Positions 33,601 through 43,792 of a stretch of 64,000 nt of DNA are shown here, piece after piece. Origin of the DNA: Sphaerolaimus hirsutus (lineage: Eukaryota > Nematoda > Chromadorea > Monhysterida > Sphaerolaimidae). Below the pieces are notes generated by a model, which saw only the letters and a program-made list of their open reading frames with translations, was not told the DNA's origin and searched no databases. The stretch is taken from assembly GCA_964036195.1 (NCBI GenBank), contig OZ038452.1, forward strand, positions 7,000,704 to 7,064,703, read 5' to 3'. Made by a program: the position numbers and the translations under genes. Every line of letters begins with the position of its first letter. The first letter of the stretch is position 1.

Positions 33601-33805
33601 TGAAGAAGTGCAGTGCCATATCCCACCAAGGAATTTTGTCAAGGCAATGAAAGTTACACTTTACGCACAGAGACAAATTCCACAGAAAGAGAAAGCATAC
33701 AGATGCTACATCAGAATCAAAGAAATCATCACACACACACCAGTTTCTGGGGAGCGAAAGGCATTACAGGCAATTTTGAAAAATACCAGCAAGTTGGCGT
33801 GGTAG
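27677..33805 (+). CDS. BEL/Pao gag-pol polyprotein (rest of gag, PR, RT, RNase H, IN)
   Basis: 2042 codons in the same frame as the preceding gag piece. Approximate residue positions: gag core 1-200 (YLRSLLKGSA); two CX2CX4HX4C zinc knuckles 255-290; aspartic protease DTGSQ about 418; reverse transcriptase with VADIEKAFLQI about 782 and YVDNLIL about 861; RNase H FVDAS about 1042; integrase HHCC finger 1410-1445 (CPTC) and catalytic D, D, E near 1479 (GLDYLG), 1541 (SDNATQF) and 1602 (YERMVG). The RT box is YVDN where retroviruses have YxDD. The last ~170 codons are not pol: they carry a hydrophobic leader and a cysteine-bearing domain that looks like the start of the envelope protein. Acts in cytoplasmic particles to copy RNA and integrate DNA. 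Confidence 0.93.
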   Translation: MFESHIHNRTDLEDISKFSYLRSLLKGSALGMISGLSVTAENYAPAIAMLKKRYDQPVVVRNTLMSNIMKLRQARNTCQDMRILFDAIERLLQQLESLGESVEHPMLLSQLQQKVPPEVLREIQKEQGTEEALTVEIFRKLFGKQLALSEAVQHAQQTEAPVQQSRQGFGNNPRAQQFNNRFQGNGNRFRGPENPRTSTGSMSVIQNGQSAPQAGFMNPERPCVFCNDTQQLHFNDKCPKFKTARERRVILSKAERCLRCLQKGHYMNQCQFTRSCFYCKSNRHHTAVCPEKFGDNSNGNAGRQIPAFRANGQQNGQQSANNGRKSVPTAGRPAQSQQRKATVNCVTVEEAGPEMVETETISSTVVTEPNSKQQNTSVNLSVNRNMSMLMTARTVIEASVMDTEMEPEQPPLQIQAFLDTGSQGTYMSEKVAKKLNLKSTGEHHIQVYTFGNEKPHYKVVQQVEFRMRLRNGQKVDMVADVVPTLTTEQVKVPVSEQDKKYLQKYFPDESYFADRIPKEKGTECKFKPDIIVGLNYFWDLMSRNTSTTRLPSGLYVIPSELGLLMGGGQLTNNRNQWTTDGAYPVVVNTIVHQIQREKWYEEAPLSIAPVPNVKDMDRLDTIGIMDQPDLVEDDEAIKQFNERVQRNPDGRYSVKFMYKPNLHELPDNKAMAFKRFRYLTNRLKRDPELLEKIQAIMKAQEEQGVIEKVQEDIMDGRKFHILPHQPVITPEKTTTKVREVYDASAKPPGMPSLNECMYRGPVILPQLVGMLMRFRLHGIALVADIEKAFLQISLQDSDRDVTRFLWYKDPTKPSMEDNIQIYRFARVPFGIICSPALLALTVRYHLNQAGTENAKLIDENLYVDNLILSVDTEQKAIKLYQESKVLFTEAQMNLREWNSNNKSFTWQLAESDVAKEIVTTVLGMKWDTESDQMWLKTPKTVQQSQLSETDQKIKLPTKRTVAKVTAGCFDPMGLVSPVLLPAKRFLQTLWHSGPSAKEWDTPLSEEQTAIWQQLETELLKVGQIKFNRNLNYQSGADAQLHIFVDASAMAYSAAAYICQKKENDSGTSSLLYSRLRLAPKKPEVTIPRLELLAMLIGSRMSKFIHKELKDVKFSQTVVWSDSTCCLKWLTTAKPLACFVKNRLDEIKKIQSETENMHIRHITGLENPADMATRGMNMSELEGSNLWWKGPEWLMTGEWPEPKVEPVTPEVMAEIKKEELKFPKASPIYLGATQQVASDPDASNMQADESKQSNPLGIEIQRFSSLTKLLDATVYVMRFVRQMHKKRNTNDSQSVLSEIMESICGTMKPQGIISIKEREIVLKYWIKVTQHNHYKGVAEILATGHSKGSQNGKKTAADQQLIKWLNVQMHQDGILKCHGRMEHTDPQEVTVPLILLPATATVTQLIVRDQHEKLMHAGVQHTLAAIRQKYWITQGRWVIYNVTRTCPTCKKLGAKPYQLPPMPDLPETRVQRARPFQYTGLDYLGPVWYKVDRDHRKMWICLFTCMVTRAVHLESVLDMTAQEFLNAVRRFIARRGKPEAVISDNATQFKLTEKVLSTSTDKAINTGKEWSEMVKSGAVQTYCSQQQIQWNMTTPMAPWQGGVYERMVGITKKHFKAAVGHRMLTLQELLTLLPEVEAVINSRPISYIYGDVKSLRVLTPKDFLTGEGQIGAPQFDADKYGEFVPKMDNATKLQKYWETTQQTLDKFWDLWHQEYIPSLRERTQVTHKHGRLTATQEPKENEVVLIYKENMPRGAWKMGRIEQLEPSKDGQIRSAKVRTANRNVVSRPLNQLYPLEINSKTMDIPETAVTVKVDLLDPAIVQKHVRNQSSNRDSVPNPAQNPAQRNSASDRVLRSATGKATATTSSLVIGRLCMVLMLTGMSESATLREAGKAYSEVFSRTYILETSTVRPPSLAAHHGLPPLPSEWPPKSVREMQTYERFKDAIKDHPVEQVISSQSQKYQICTSGRHGHALTVPEEVQCHIPPRNFVKAMKVTLYAQRQIPQKEKAYRCYIRIKEIITHTPVSGERKALQAILKNTSKLAW

Positions 33806-35805
33806 CCTGTAACTATGCAAGAATTCACAAGATGTTCAGAGGAACACCTTTGGTAGAAATGGAGCCCAGAGTGTGGACAACTAATCAAACCTTGAATGTG
33901 GAATATTCATGGTGTTGTCATGACAAAGAAAATGTCATCAGTAACTTCTACATGGAAGAAGGAACCGTGGCTTCACTTGATGGAAAGACTGTAATCAGCG
34001 ACTTGCAAGATTTCAGTCAGTGCAGAGCCATGATGGGACATTGCAGAGACCACAATTATGGAATCACAGTGTGGGATACAGAGAACTTCAAGCATCAATG
34101 TGCATATGAGAGAATTGGCAGATTCGAAGCAGAGATATCTGGCCAGACAATCATTGTGTCAAAGTTGCAAGCAGCATACTCCTACAGCAACAAGACAAAG
34201 AGGCCAATTGGTTCAGAATGTGTTCCGGGAGACACATACTACACCGATCAAGGAGATGTATTCATCCAGTTTGACAGAAGAGAAGATGTGCCTGTGGAAT
34301 GGGCAATGCCAGGAAAGATAGTGGAGGCAAGAGAGTCGACAATCAGTGGAACATTGTATGCCAGATTGGACGACAGAAACTCCAAGTTTCAGTTCCTGCA
34401 ACATGTGGTCAGAGAGATGACACAATTTGCGATTGTATGGCATCAGCTATGTCAACTTCGCAAGAACCAGCTGGACATGTTGACTCCGCTTTTTCGCATC
34501 GATCCAACATTGGGGATTCGAGCCATGCTGGGAAGACAGGATGTTCATGCAGAATGGGCTGGAGAAGCAATTATGTTTTGGGAATGCAAAGAAGTGCAGC
34601 CATACATAATTTATCAGACAGGAAAAGTGGGAGAGACATGTTACAAGTACACACCAATGAGATTGGACAAAGACGGGCCCTTGTGGTTCAAGAGCCCAGG
34701 TAGTAGAGACTTGGTAGAGAAATCACCAGAAGAGGACTGCAGCCACACCACACCGCACCTGTACAGAAATGAACATGGACAGTGGAAGTCCGCACATGGA
34801 ATGGTGCATGTCACAGAGACGCCAATTGAAATGACATGGAAAGGACAGTGGCAGGCCTTCACGTTTGACGCACCTCACCTGTTCACCAACATTGTCAACA
34901 GAGCAACCAATTTCATGGATGTCAGAGGCCAGATTCAGAGACTACAGAATTTGGAGCATGTGCAGAACCAGTTGATCGATTACACAGCAGACATGTCATT
35001 AGATCCCAGAGTGATTAGAAATTCAATAGAAGGCATTGGAGCTGGAATTGGACAGACAGCAGCAGGAATCGGCAAAGCATATGGTCACTACATATCCGGA
35101 GTGTCAAAAGGGTACACCAACTTTATGGGAGGAATGCTGAAAGGACCCTTTCAAGTAATCATCAACACAATCGCAATGCTGCTAGGAATCACAATCCTGA
35201 TAGCTGGAATTGTAGCTGCAGGATACCTGTGGTACAATTGGAGAATTGCCACAGGGAAGCCAGTGATTCCACCATGTGTATACACATGCATATGGAAATG
35301 CATAGTGTGTCCGTTCAAGTGCATATGGCTATGCTTCAGAGCCGTCAGATATACTATCAAGAAATCAACTCAGAAAGAGACCAATTATCCACAGAGAAAA
35401 GTGCGCAAAACAGAGTTGAGACCAGCAATCAAGAGGAGAGCTAGATCCAACTCAACACAGTCCGTCAGATTTGCCAGGAGAGTAGAAACAGAGGACAGAA
35501 TGGCAAAGTCACTATCAGCAGACGTTCAGCCAGATGAAAGTTCAGCTGATGAGGGACAAGTCAGAGCCAGGAACAGAGACAGTGTTCACATGCCTGATAT
35601 CCGCAAATTCACCTCACGCGAACGCGCAGGAAGCGATACGGGCAACTACCTACTTCATCATCAGGCTAGGTCAGCGTTGGCATCACCAGCAACCGGACCT
35701 GCAACTTCATGCACGCCCACGACTTCGCGCACGACCACGTTCACCACCGAGGCAACTGTGGAAACGCCACTCATCACTTTGGCGCCTACCACCACCAGCA
35801 TGTGA
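33270..35805 (+). pseudogene. BEL/Pao envelope-like gene, frame-disrupted
   Basis: The leader-like segment (LVIGRLCMVLMLTG) and first ectodomain part are read in the pol frame up to about 33735. The remainder, from about 33735 to the TGA at 35805, is read in another frame. The second part has many cysteines and one long membrane segment (FQVIINTIAMLLGITILIAG, near 35150-35240) followed by a cysteine-rich and then basic cytosolic tail, a type I envelope layout. The switch falls in a CA-rich tract (33729-33742), a likely slippage site. Envelope genes occur in several BEL/Pao lineages, probably captured from viruses; I cannot assign the donor. Broken in this copy unless frameshifted. Confidence 0.7.
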
Positions 35806-35847
35806 CGTTGCTGCAACAACGGGGTGCAGCAACTCTTCCGCCCGGAG
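35806..35847 (+). other. BEL/Pao 3' untranslated spacer
   Basis: A short spacer between the envelope stop and the 3' LTR. The expected polypurine tract is weak: only acaacggggtgcag, then a pyrimidine interruption before TGTG. Confidence 0.45.
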
Positions 35848-37145
35848 TGTGCTGACCGTGGCAAAATGGATAGATAAAGAAATACAGAGATTTGATAATT
35901 AGGCTCATATTTGCACATTTACGTATTTGCACTATTTTACTTTTCATGCACTATAATTATTTACCACGCAAAATATATTTCCTGCACTATATTATTTATC
36001 CATGGAGAATATTCAATTAGGAAAGTGTATTTTAAGTATTTGATATGTTTATATGGAATATTTAAGATAAAAGGTCAAATAAGTTATTATTAGGTGTATT
36101 AATATGAAATTAGGCTCATTCAACTCGCCGTAATTTTCTGATCATTATTATATATACATTTACATGGTTTACTTGCAAGTTGACAAACTCAAATCTTGTA
36201 ATTATATTATGTGCTACGTATTTACTTTGGCCAGCGTCCTAATAGAGAATTAGCGCCCTGCGCGCAACTAGCATTTACTGTACGTATTTATGAAGCCCTT
36301 CGCGTAGGCATAATTAGCATAACCCTGCTCACTACTCATATTATATTGATATTTATAATACCCTGCTCAAGCTGAATATATTATAGACCCTGCTCAATTA
36401 CAATACCCATTTACCTCGAATAAGTCCCAATTTACTAGATTATTTAACATACGTTTCCAGGAAGTGATTATTATTATGTTGAATATACCCTGTTCTATTT
36501 ACGTCATTAGGAACATTTACACCACTATCTACAATTTCCAAACCCTATTATATTAGTTTCAATGTGCATCAATGTTTTCTGACAAATTGGAACAGATTAG
36601 TAAATCGGCCGAGTTTGCCGACTTCGCGCCTCTCAAGATTAATAGTTTTTCCATTAGCTCAATTTGTACCTGGTATTTCTTTACCATAAGTATTTGAATG
36701 TTTGCACGCATAGAATAAGCCAACTGTTTTGACTAAATGTGTCTTACTATTATATTTATGTCCTATTTGTGCATTTGAATTCAGGAAATTATTGTAGCTA
36801 TGTTTTATACATCATTTTCCGTGTCTTAGCTACTTTGGAAGTTTTTACTTCAGTCTGCGGACCCACCCCAAGTGAACAAAATAAGCTAGCGATAGAAACT
36901 TCGACTAGGAAGCTCGCTAGGCTTTGCGCTTTTGTATCACGCTGTATCTGATCGAAATAAAGTACCTGAAATAATCTCGAAACCTCCTTTCAACACGCAA
37001 CTACGAAATAAACTCAACTTGGCTGTCGACAAGTGGACGTTCGGCTACAACGGGAAATCAACCACTCTAAAGGCCGTTTCTCACTACGGTCTTGGAGCTG
37101 CTGGATTCGGTGGTAGAAGACGCTGACTTCGGTGGCTTCATCACA
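35848..37145 (+). repeat. BEL/Pao 3' LTR
   Basis: Same length as the 5' LTR with about eight differences (for example tttacttatt/tttacgtatt, gcgaagccc/atgaagccc, ctacaaaat/ctacgaaat). AATAAA at 36956-36961. Ends CATCACA then C5. Confidence 0.93.
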
Positions 37146-37253
37146 CCCCCTGGGGGTATTTCGAGGAAATACGGTAATGTAATGTCAGAAAATTCCTCAA
37201 ATATGAAAATTTCTCTGAAAAAAACTGATAAATATATTTAAACATTATATGGT

Positions 37254-37814
37254 TACCGTATTTCCTCGAAATACCCCCAGGGGGTTTATTTTGTTAGAGT
37301 GAGAATTTTGAGGGGGGTATTTCGAGAGGGGTTTATTATTTCACCAGGAATTTTTCGAACACCCAGTACTAATTAGTTGTTTGTAACGTACGCAGACGTA
37401 ACAAATGCAACAATAAGCACCATGTACAAGAGTCCATAAACTTAAATAAGTAATTGGTATAAACCATGTTCTAACGGAAAGTCCACGGACGGTACACTGA
37501 GTAAACGCACATACATAAAAAATTCTCATCAGATCATATTGTTCCCACGTTGGATGAATTTGGTGCACAATTTGTCACGTAAACTTTTTCATCAAAATAT
37601 GGTAGCATTCATTGTATAGCGTTCTGGCCGTCCAGTAAAACAACATCATTGTTTTTAATGTGTGTTCTGCATTGCCCAGACCACAAACCGCAGCTTTTGT
37701 CATTTACTTTCTCTTTACACTCAATTTGGGGAGTAATTCGAGGGGGGGTTATAAATTCATAGTGTCCATATTGAGGGGGGTATTTCGAGGGGGGTCTTTC
37801 GAGGATATACGGTA
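37254..37814. mobile_element. poly-C/poly-G MITE
   Basis: TACCGTATTTCCTCGAAATA at left, CGAGGATATACGGTA at right. Interior includes two inward-facing G-tract blocks and a unique core containing acgtacgcagacgtaac, shared with the copies at 39543 and 45753. Confidence 0.82.
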
Positions 37815-37927
37815 TATTTAATATTTTCTTAAAATCGCCAATTTTTGAAATGCTGAGCGTGATTGGTGCACGTGTGATTGCAAGTGCATGATTTATTTGT
37901 AAATGATGTCACTTACCTATTTGTCAT

Positions 37928-38656
37928 CCCGTATATCCTCGAATAAGTCCTCCGGGGAGTTATTTTTTCGTCAGAAGTTTTTGAGGTGGAGTTATTCGAA
38001 GGGTGTAGTTATTTTTGTTCAGAATTTTAAGTAATATGTATGATTAATTTGCTGCACAAATGGGGTGAATTTGGGAACGTAAATATTATGTAGGAATACA
38101 AAATTAACAATTCAAGCTGTGAAAACAATGTGAGAGAACTCTAGCTGCAAGATAATACATATATTTACATATTAAATACATTAAATGCTTTTTTTATGTG
38201 AAATGTAGTTCAATGTTTTCTACCCATGTTTTCAAGTGGGGGGGGGTTATTAGAGGGGTGGAGTTAGTTTTTGCTCACACTCAGGGTTGGTTTTAGTAAA
38301 ATTCTTTTTACTAAAATTGTAGTAAAATTGTATAAAATATATATTTTTTATTTTTATTTTTTTCTTCAATTTTTCATTTTATTTTTATTTTTTTCTTCAA
38401 TTTTCCATTTTATTTTTATTTTTTATTCTAGTTCGTGACCAGAATTGGTTTTTGTATAATTCTTTTTACTAAAATTGTAGTAAAATTGGCTAAAAATTGT
38501 ATTTTATTTTTATTTTATTCTTCAATTTTATATTTTATATTTATTTTATTTTTCAATTTTACATTTTATTTTTATTTTATTTTTATTTTTTTCCCTGAGA
38601 TTTTGCCAACCCTGCTCACACTCACAAGAGGGGGACTTATTCGAGGATATACGGTA
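37928..38656. mobile_element. poly-C/poly-G MITE, divergent, with nested hAT
   Basis: Left cccgtatatcctcgaataagtcc, right ttattcgaggatatacggta. Interrupted by the AT-rich hAT element at 38282-38614. Confidence 0.65.
38282..38614. mobile_element. hAT-type AT-rich MITE, TTTTAGTAAAAT family
   Basis: Ends CAGGGTTGGTTTTAGT and ATTTTGCCAACCCTG; perfect 8-bp duplication ctcacact (38274-38281, 38615-38622). Interior is almost pure (ttttatttt)n plus two ttttactaaaattgtag blocks. Confidence 0.87.
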
Positions 38657-39542
38657 GTTTTTCTTTGTGATGTTTTACCTATTCTTATTTTTCTTCTAAA
38701 AAACTTTTGTTTGTTACCTATATTTATTAAATCTGCCTTGTCACAAATTTATTTTACATGTGTATATATTTCAATATATGCTGCCATCGGAAATATCGCA
38801 AATAAATAAAGATGGGTTGAAATCTTAAAAAACTTGTTGTCTACTTCAGATGTGATCACCATGAGAGTTATTTTTTCGTCAGATCATTTTTGCCGGTAGG
38901 TTATTTTTCGAGAAGGAACAAATTTTTGCATCTGAAGGCACGCAGTCCAGCTATGCACCCTGTAAAATGTCAAATGAGGTGGTGCGGGACACTCATTTTG
39001 TGCAGCTAGTGACGGAATGGCGCCATATGGCGCTGGCGCCATTCGCGGGAGCTGAACCATTGGCGCTCTTTTTTTAATGTGCGCTATATGCTCTCAGCAC
39101 CATTTTGGAAGGCGCAGTTTTTCTGGCGCTATTTATTCACCCTTGCAACTTGATTCTTTCAGTCTATTTTCAGCTTCAATTTTTCAGATTTCAAAATTCG
39201 TGTTTTATTAGCACTTGTTCAATTCAATGTTCACATGTCCGATGCAGATATTCTCCGATAAATTCGCGCAACAAATATCACGCACGATGGAAGAATCACC
39301 TGCTATCTACAAATGTACAGCACTGATCTCTGTCTATGTATCCAAATCATTCGATGCCATGTAAATAAATATTAAAAAATGAAATAAAAATACCAAAGGG
39401 TGAATTAACAAAATAAATACCACATGCACTGTAAAATAACCAAACGGCGCATCATTCAAATCAGTCAAATATCAGTAATTTCTATACGAGGAAGCGTAAA
39501 AGTATAAACATTTGCCAGAATACCCGACCCCAGTATTCCAGA
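38657..39542. other. no gene; GGCGCC fragment
   Basis: A left-end fragment of the GGCGCC MITE (ctagtgacggaatggcgcc) lies at about 39006-39110. The rest is AT-rich and unremarkable. Confidence 0.4.
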
Positions 39543-39980
39543 TACCGTATTTCCTCGAAATACCCCCGGGGGTTATTGTTTCAGAGTGAGAATATTGAGG
39601 GGGGGTTAAACGAGGGGTTTTTTTCGAAGGGGGCTTATTTTTTCGCCAGAAATTTTTTGCAATTCCAGTACTAAATTGTCGTCTGTAACGTACGCAGACG
39701 TAGAAAAATGCAAAAATAACCGTTATATATAAGAGTCTATTGACTTATTTAAGTGTGTAACAATGTTCTAACGTAACAATTCATTGATTTAACGTGTGTT
39801 TAGCATCGCCCGAATCACAAACAGCAGTTTTGTTATGTACGTACTCTGTACACTCAATTTTTTTTTTTTGGGGGGGGGGGTATTTCGAGGGGGTGGTTAA
39901 TTATTTCATAGTGTCCATTTTGAGGGGGGGTATTTCGAGACAGGGGGTATTTCGAGGGGGGTTTTCGAGGAAATACGGTA
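39543..39980. mobile_element. poly-C/poly-G MITE
   Basis: TACCGTATTTCCTCG to CGAGGAAATACGGTA; contains the core with tacgcagacgtag and a T/G homopolymer junction at 39860-39885. Confidence 0.82.
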
Positions 39981-40055
39981 CACGTGAATACCTTTTCCCA
40001 ACTCTGCCACTGACCCATCCCATCGTTCCCATTCAAACGCCAAATTCACAATCAC

Positions 40056-40862
40056 TAGGGATGGCGGTAATTTTTTGACGGTTAAAAAGACCGATCGATC
40101 GTTTTTTGAAAAATTTTAGTTATGCATTAGGTACTTTGCAATTTTTTCAAACAACATCTATTATGTCTTTCAGTGTAAAACTCACTCTCACGTGTAAATT
40201 TTGATAGTTTTTGAGAACACCGTTTTTGCAAATTCAGTGAAGGGTGGGGGACTTTTACCCCCGCGGCCACACAGTTTTTGGTTTGGCTGACCGTCTATTA
40301 TTTAGAATACAGTAGATGGCCGGTGCCTCGCACCTGGCTTCAGCGCTTCCCTCCAAATACTTATTTACGCCACAATGATGTAAACTCAAGTAAAGTGTTC
40401 AAAATCACAGTTCATAAAAAGTTGCTCACCCGAAAATCTCCCAAGCGTTGCAGTTGCATGCTCGAGAAAACGTACGTAATAGCTTTTACATTTTCCAGGG
40501 GAAACTTACTCCCTTTTACATCATTTACGCAAGTATTTTACATTTTCTATACTTTGTGGTGACGGTGAGTAACAAAATACTTACATATAATTTTAAAAAA
40601 GTTCAGAATTCTAACACTGCTAATGCTTTTACGTCAAACTAAGCCGTGATATGTAGTGTATAACATCCAGCCAATGTCAAATGTGGTCCCACATACTTCT
40701 ACAGTGTGAAACATCACTCTCAATGCGTTCGTTAGTCTTCTCTTATAACCTTATTTCAAATGAAATTATCCAATCACAAACGTTTGTTTATGCGATGTAA
40801 ATACTTAGAAAAACGTTTCGTTAACAAAACGGGGTTGTTTAAAAAACGTTTGTTCATCCCCA
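40056..40862. mobile_element. hAT-type MITE, AGGGTTGG/ACGTTTTTT family, diverged copy 4
   Basis: Left TAGGGATGGCGG, right GTTTGTTCATCCCCA; core resemblance to copies 1-3 (for example acatacttctacagtgtgaa near 40690). Flanks acaatcac and gtctccac match poorly, so the duplication is decayed or an end is misplaced. Confidence 0.55.
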
Positions 40863-41059
40863 GTCTCCACCAAAAAGTATCTGAAAATACCCACGGGTAT
40901 CTGAGTATCACCTCCCAAAATGTCCCGCCTCGACCATAAGCGTGCAATCGTGATATTCGCCCAGTTTTTTGTTGTAGGCCGACCACAAACGAGGCATGTG
41001 CTTTTGTATGGACAATACTGCCGCGTGCATTTCTTGCCGCCCTTTTAGTGGAAGGTCGC

Positions 41060-41392
41060 CTGGGTTGGGGTGGATTATTTGCGGTGGGGGCTTATTTGGG
41101 GTGGGGATTATTTGGGGTGGGGGCTTATTTGGGGTGGGAATTATTTGGGGTGGGGGGTTATTTGGGGTGGGGCTTATTTGGGGTGGGGATTATTTGGGGT
41201 GGGGGCTTATTTGGGGTGGGGATTATTTGGGGTGGGGGCTTATTTGGGGTGGGAATTATTTGGGGTGGGGGGTTATTTGGGGTGGGGCTTATTTGGGGTG
41301 GGGATTATTTGGGGTGGGGGCTTATTTGGGGTGGGGGGTTATTTGGGGTGGGGCTTATTTGGGGTGGGGATTATTTGGGGTGGGGAAATTTT
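41060..41392 (+). repeat. G-rich minisatellite (ttatttggggtgggg)
   Basis: About 20 direct copies of a 16-18-bp unit, varying only in the two or three bases after the second G run. All G on the plus strand. Open in three frames only because the unit lacks stop codons; the resulting GVGLFGWG-type peptide is an artefact. Strong G-quadruplex potential. Confidence 0.92.
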
Positions 41393-41399
41393 TTACTCT

Positions 41400-42259
41400 A
41401 ACTGCTGACAAAAATACCGTACTATTTCGTAAAATCCTTCCCCTTGAAAAACAACCCTTCATATGGCCACACGTCGACACGTGAGTGATGAAAGAAAACG
41501 AAAAAAGTGTTGTTTTTTTCTTGAATTATCCCCCTTGAATTGACCCCCCTCAATATTTGCTGGCGCAATTATAAACGTCTGTGGTATTTCGATGAAATAC
41601 GGCGTCTACAAAGTTGGTTTAATTTCTCAATTGAAACGGTCAATTTTGCGTAAAATTTCAGAAACTCCTCACTCACTGTTTTCCTCGATTCTGGCCATCA
41701 ATTCCCTGAGCGGGTGCGTGCCGCAGACGCGTTCAACCTGCGCAAATGAAACTTTGCAAATCCATTTCTCGCGATGAAAGGAAACACTCGTAGCCAAAGC
41801 GAACTTGGTTTATGGAACGGCCGGAAACTGGCAGTCCCCAGATTTTCATTGGTCTGGCTTCAAGTAAACTTGGGTGGGTAATTAGTAATAGCATGGTAGT
41901 GAAAATCAGGTGTTCAATGCGGGGAAGGACCTAAATATCTCGCTGAGTGGTATCAAAAAAGTGTTGGGTCCTAACTTACCTATAAGTAGTTAGACAAGTG
42001 GCAGATAAATTTCTGAAGGAAAATATTTGTCACTTTATTTGTCGCTTGTCTACTATTTTACTTGTGACTTTTAATGCCATCTGCCTACTGTGGAAGTCCC
42101 CCGCGTTGTCATCGTAGAGCAATAACACGCGGATACAATACAATACAATCACTAAAAATGGTACACTATTTCTTCCAAGAGACCTGTTTTTTAAGGCTAG
42201 CTGAAACAGACGTTGTGCTAATTTGTAGTGTTGAAACGACCGCAAGGTATATACCTAGG
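41400..42259. other. no gene; poly-C MITE fragment
   Basis: A remnant of the poly-C family lies at about 41515-41605 (ttgaattatccccc to tatttcgatgaaatacggcg). No coding signal in the rest. Confidence 0.4.
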
Positions 42260-42510
42260 TACCGTATTTCCTCGAAATACCCCCCCCCCCCTCAAAATGG
42301 GCACTATGAATTTGTGGTCCGGGAAATGCATAACAGACGATCAAAACACTTACTGTGTTACGTTTGAACATCGTTTATACCATCTACATCCTTATATAAG
42401 GCTGTAAAAACTTATAAATGATGGTTATTGTTGCATTTTTCATGTTTTTCTCTCAAAATTTTCACTCTGAAAAAATAAACCCACGGGGGGTAATTCGAGG
42501 GAATACGGTA
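42260..42510. mobile_element. poly-C/poly-G MITE, short copy
   Basis: TACCGTATTTCCTCGAAATA to CGAGGGAATACGGTA, 251 bp. Confidence 0.78.
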
Positions 42511-43792
42511 TACGCGGCGGACATCACACTTAGTATGAAAACCTACCATAACCCATCTGAATAATGAACTAATAATTAGACAGTTTTTCATCATAATATT
42601 TCGTTTTTACCATGGAATTATTGATTATGAAATTTTTCACAAGATTTTAGTAGGTTTTCATACTATGTAGGTATGCTGTCCGCCGAGTATACCTAGCTAA
42701 TATACCTAGGTACTTTTCCATTTTTTTTGAAAGTGTAGCCGACAAGCCTCGACATTGTTAAGAGCTATCTTCTCCGTGAAACGCTTCACGCTTGATGATA
42801 TTAAAGCGCCATGGCACTGGCGCCAGAGTGAGGCGCTAGGCATCATTTTCTCATTGGCGACATCCACAAAGGTACCCTAGCGCTTTTGGCGTTCGACGCC
42901 ATTTTTGGCGTGGCGCCAGAAACAATAACTTGGCGTCAAGTTCTTAACGCTATTTCCTACTCACCGCTCCCTTTAATTCCTTATCCAGCCGCTCAAAAAT
43001 CCAAACTCAACTGAACACTTTTTAGGAACCGTAATGTTGATTGGAATCGTGGCATAGTGTCGTCTAATTTTTGTAGTTTCCATTTTTCCAATTTTTGACG
43101 ATGTTGGCCTTTTTCTAAAATATTCAGCACGGGAGAATCTGCGAATGCGCTTAGTGATGAATAAATGATTAAATAAATTTAATCACATTGTTTTTTTATC
43201 ACCTAGATTCATTGTGTTGAAAATTGAAAAGGGGAACGGATTAATGATGGCAAACTTTCTATTAAAAAAAGTTTAACTGATCTGACTTTTTGTTTTCTCA
43301 AATCAGTTTCTGAATGGCAAACTTTTTCAAATCATAAATAATTTTCAAACATCCAATTGAAAAATAGTTTTCAGATTTTAGAATTTTTTATCAGATTCTG
43401 AATTAATTCTTTTTGACTTGTTCTGATTAATTATGAATTTTAACTTTGAAAAAGTGTCAAGTTTCGAGAAAACGTCATTTTCCAATTAGTATTGGGTAAA
43501 CGTCGCTACAAAATGCTCCTACCGGAATGGAAATTTTTCGACAACTATTTGCAAAATAATAGAAATTGAAAATGAAAAAACATGTTCAAATTTGTTTCCC
43601 ATTGGATTGAATTGAATCTAGCAGAGTCTATTTACGATAACCTTACCTCGAGCGCCCTACAAATTCCGTAGCAATTAATCCAGCTTGAATGAATTGGAAT
43701 CCCAAACGTATGTCTGGGTAATAATTAAATTGAATGACTGGTCTGTCTGTAGATAGATGGGCACATATGTATTTAAAAAATATATATGTAAA
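42511..43792. other. no gene; GGCGCC fragment
   Basis: A diverged GGCGCC-type stretch at about 42803-42960 (agcgccatggcactggcgcc). Otherwise AT-rich with no splice-flanked frames. Confidence 0.4.

Larger units (their letters stand above)
24567..37145 (+). mobile_element. BEL/Pao LTR retrotransposon with envelope-like gene
   Basis: Two LTRs of 1298 bp each (24567-25864, 35848-37145) flank a 10-kb interior carrying gag, protease, reverse transcriptase, RNase H, integrase and an envelope-like gene. The domain order PR-RT-RH-IN and the RT/IN motifs are those of BEL/Pao. Target duplication C5. I count about eight substitutions between the LTRs, so insertion was recent. Two coding lesions are visible (in-frame TGA in gag at 27662; frame change in the envelope region near 33735), so this copy is probably not autonomous. 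Confidence 0.93.
23302..37176. mobile_element. poly-C/poly-G MITE split by two nested insertions
   Basis: Left end TACCATATTTCCTCG at 23302. The sequence continues to 24566, then resumes after the BEL/Pao element at 37151 and finishes CGAGGAAATACGGTA at 37176. The C5 before the 5' LTR and the C5 after the 3' LTR are the retrotransposon's 5-bp target duplication, in the middle of the MITE's cccctgggg motif. Confidence 0.75.

Noticed and set aside
27665..33805. Many minus-strand frames of 60-140 codons across pol
   Set aside because: Shadows of the pol frame; pol is supported by ordered catalytic motifs.
40996..41484. Gly/Trp-rich open frames in three registers
   Set aside because: They come from the G-rich 16-18-bp minisatellite.
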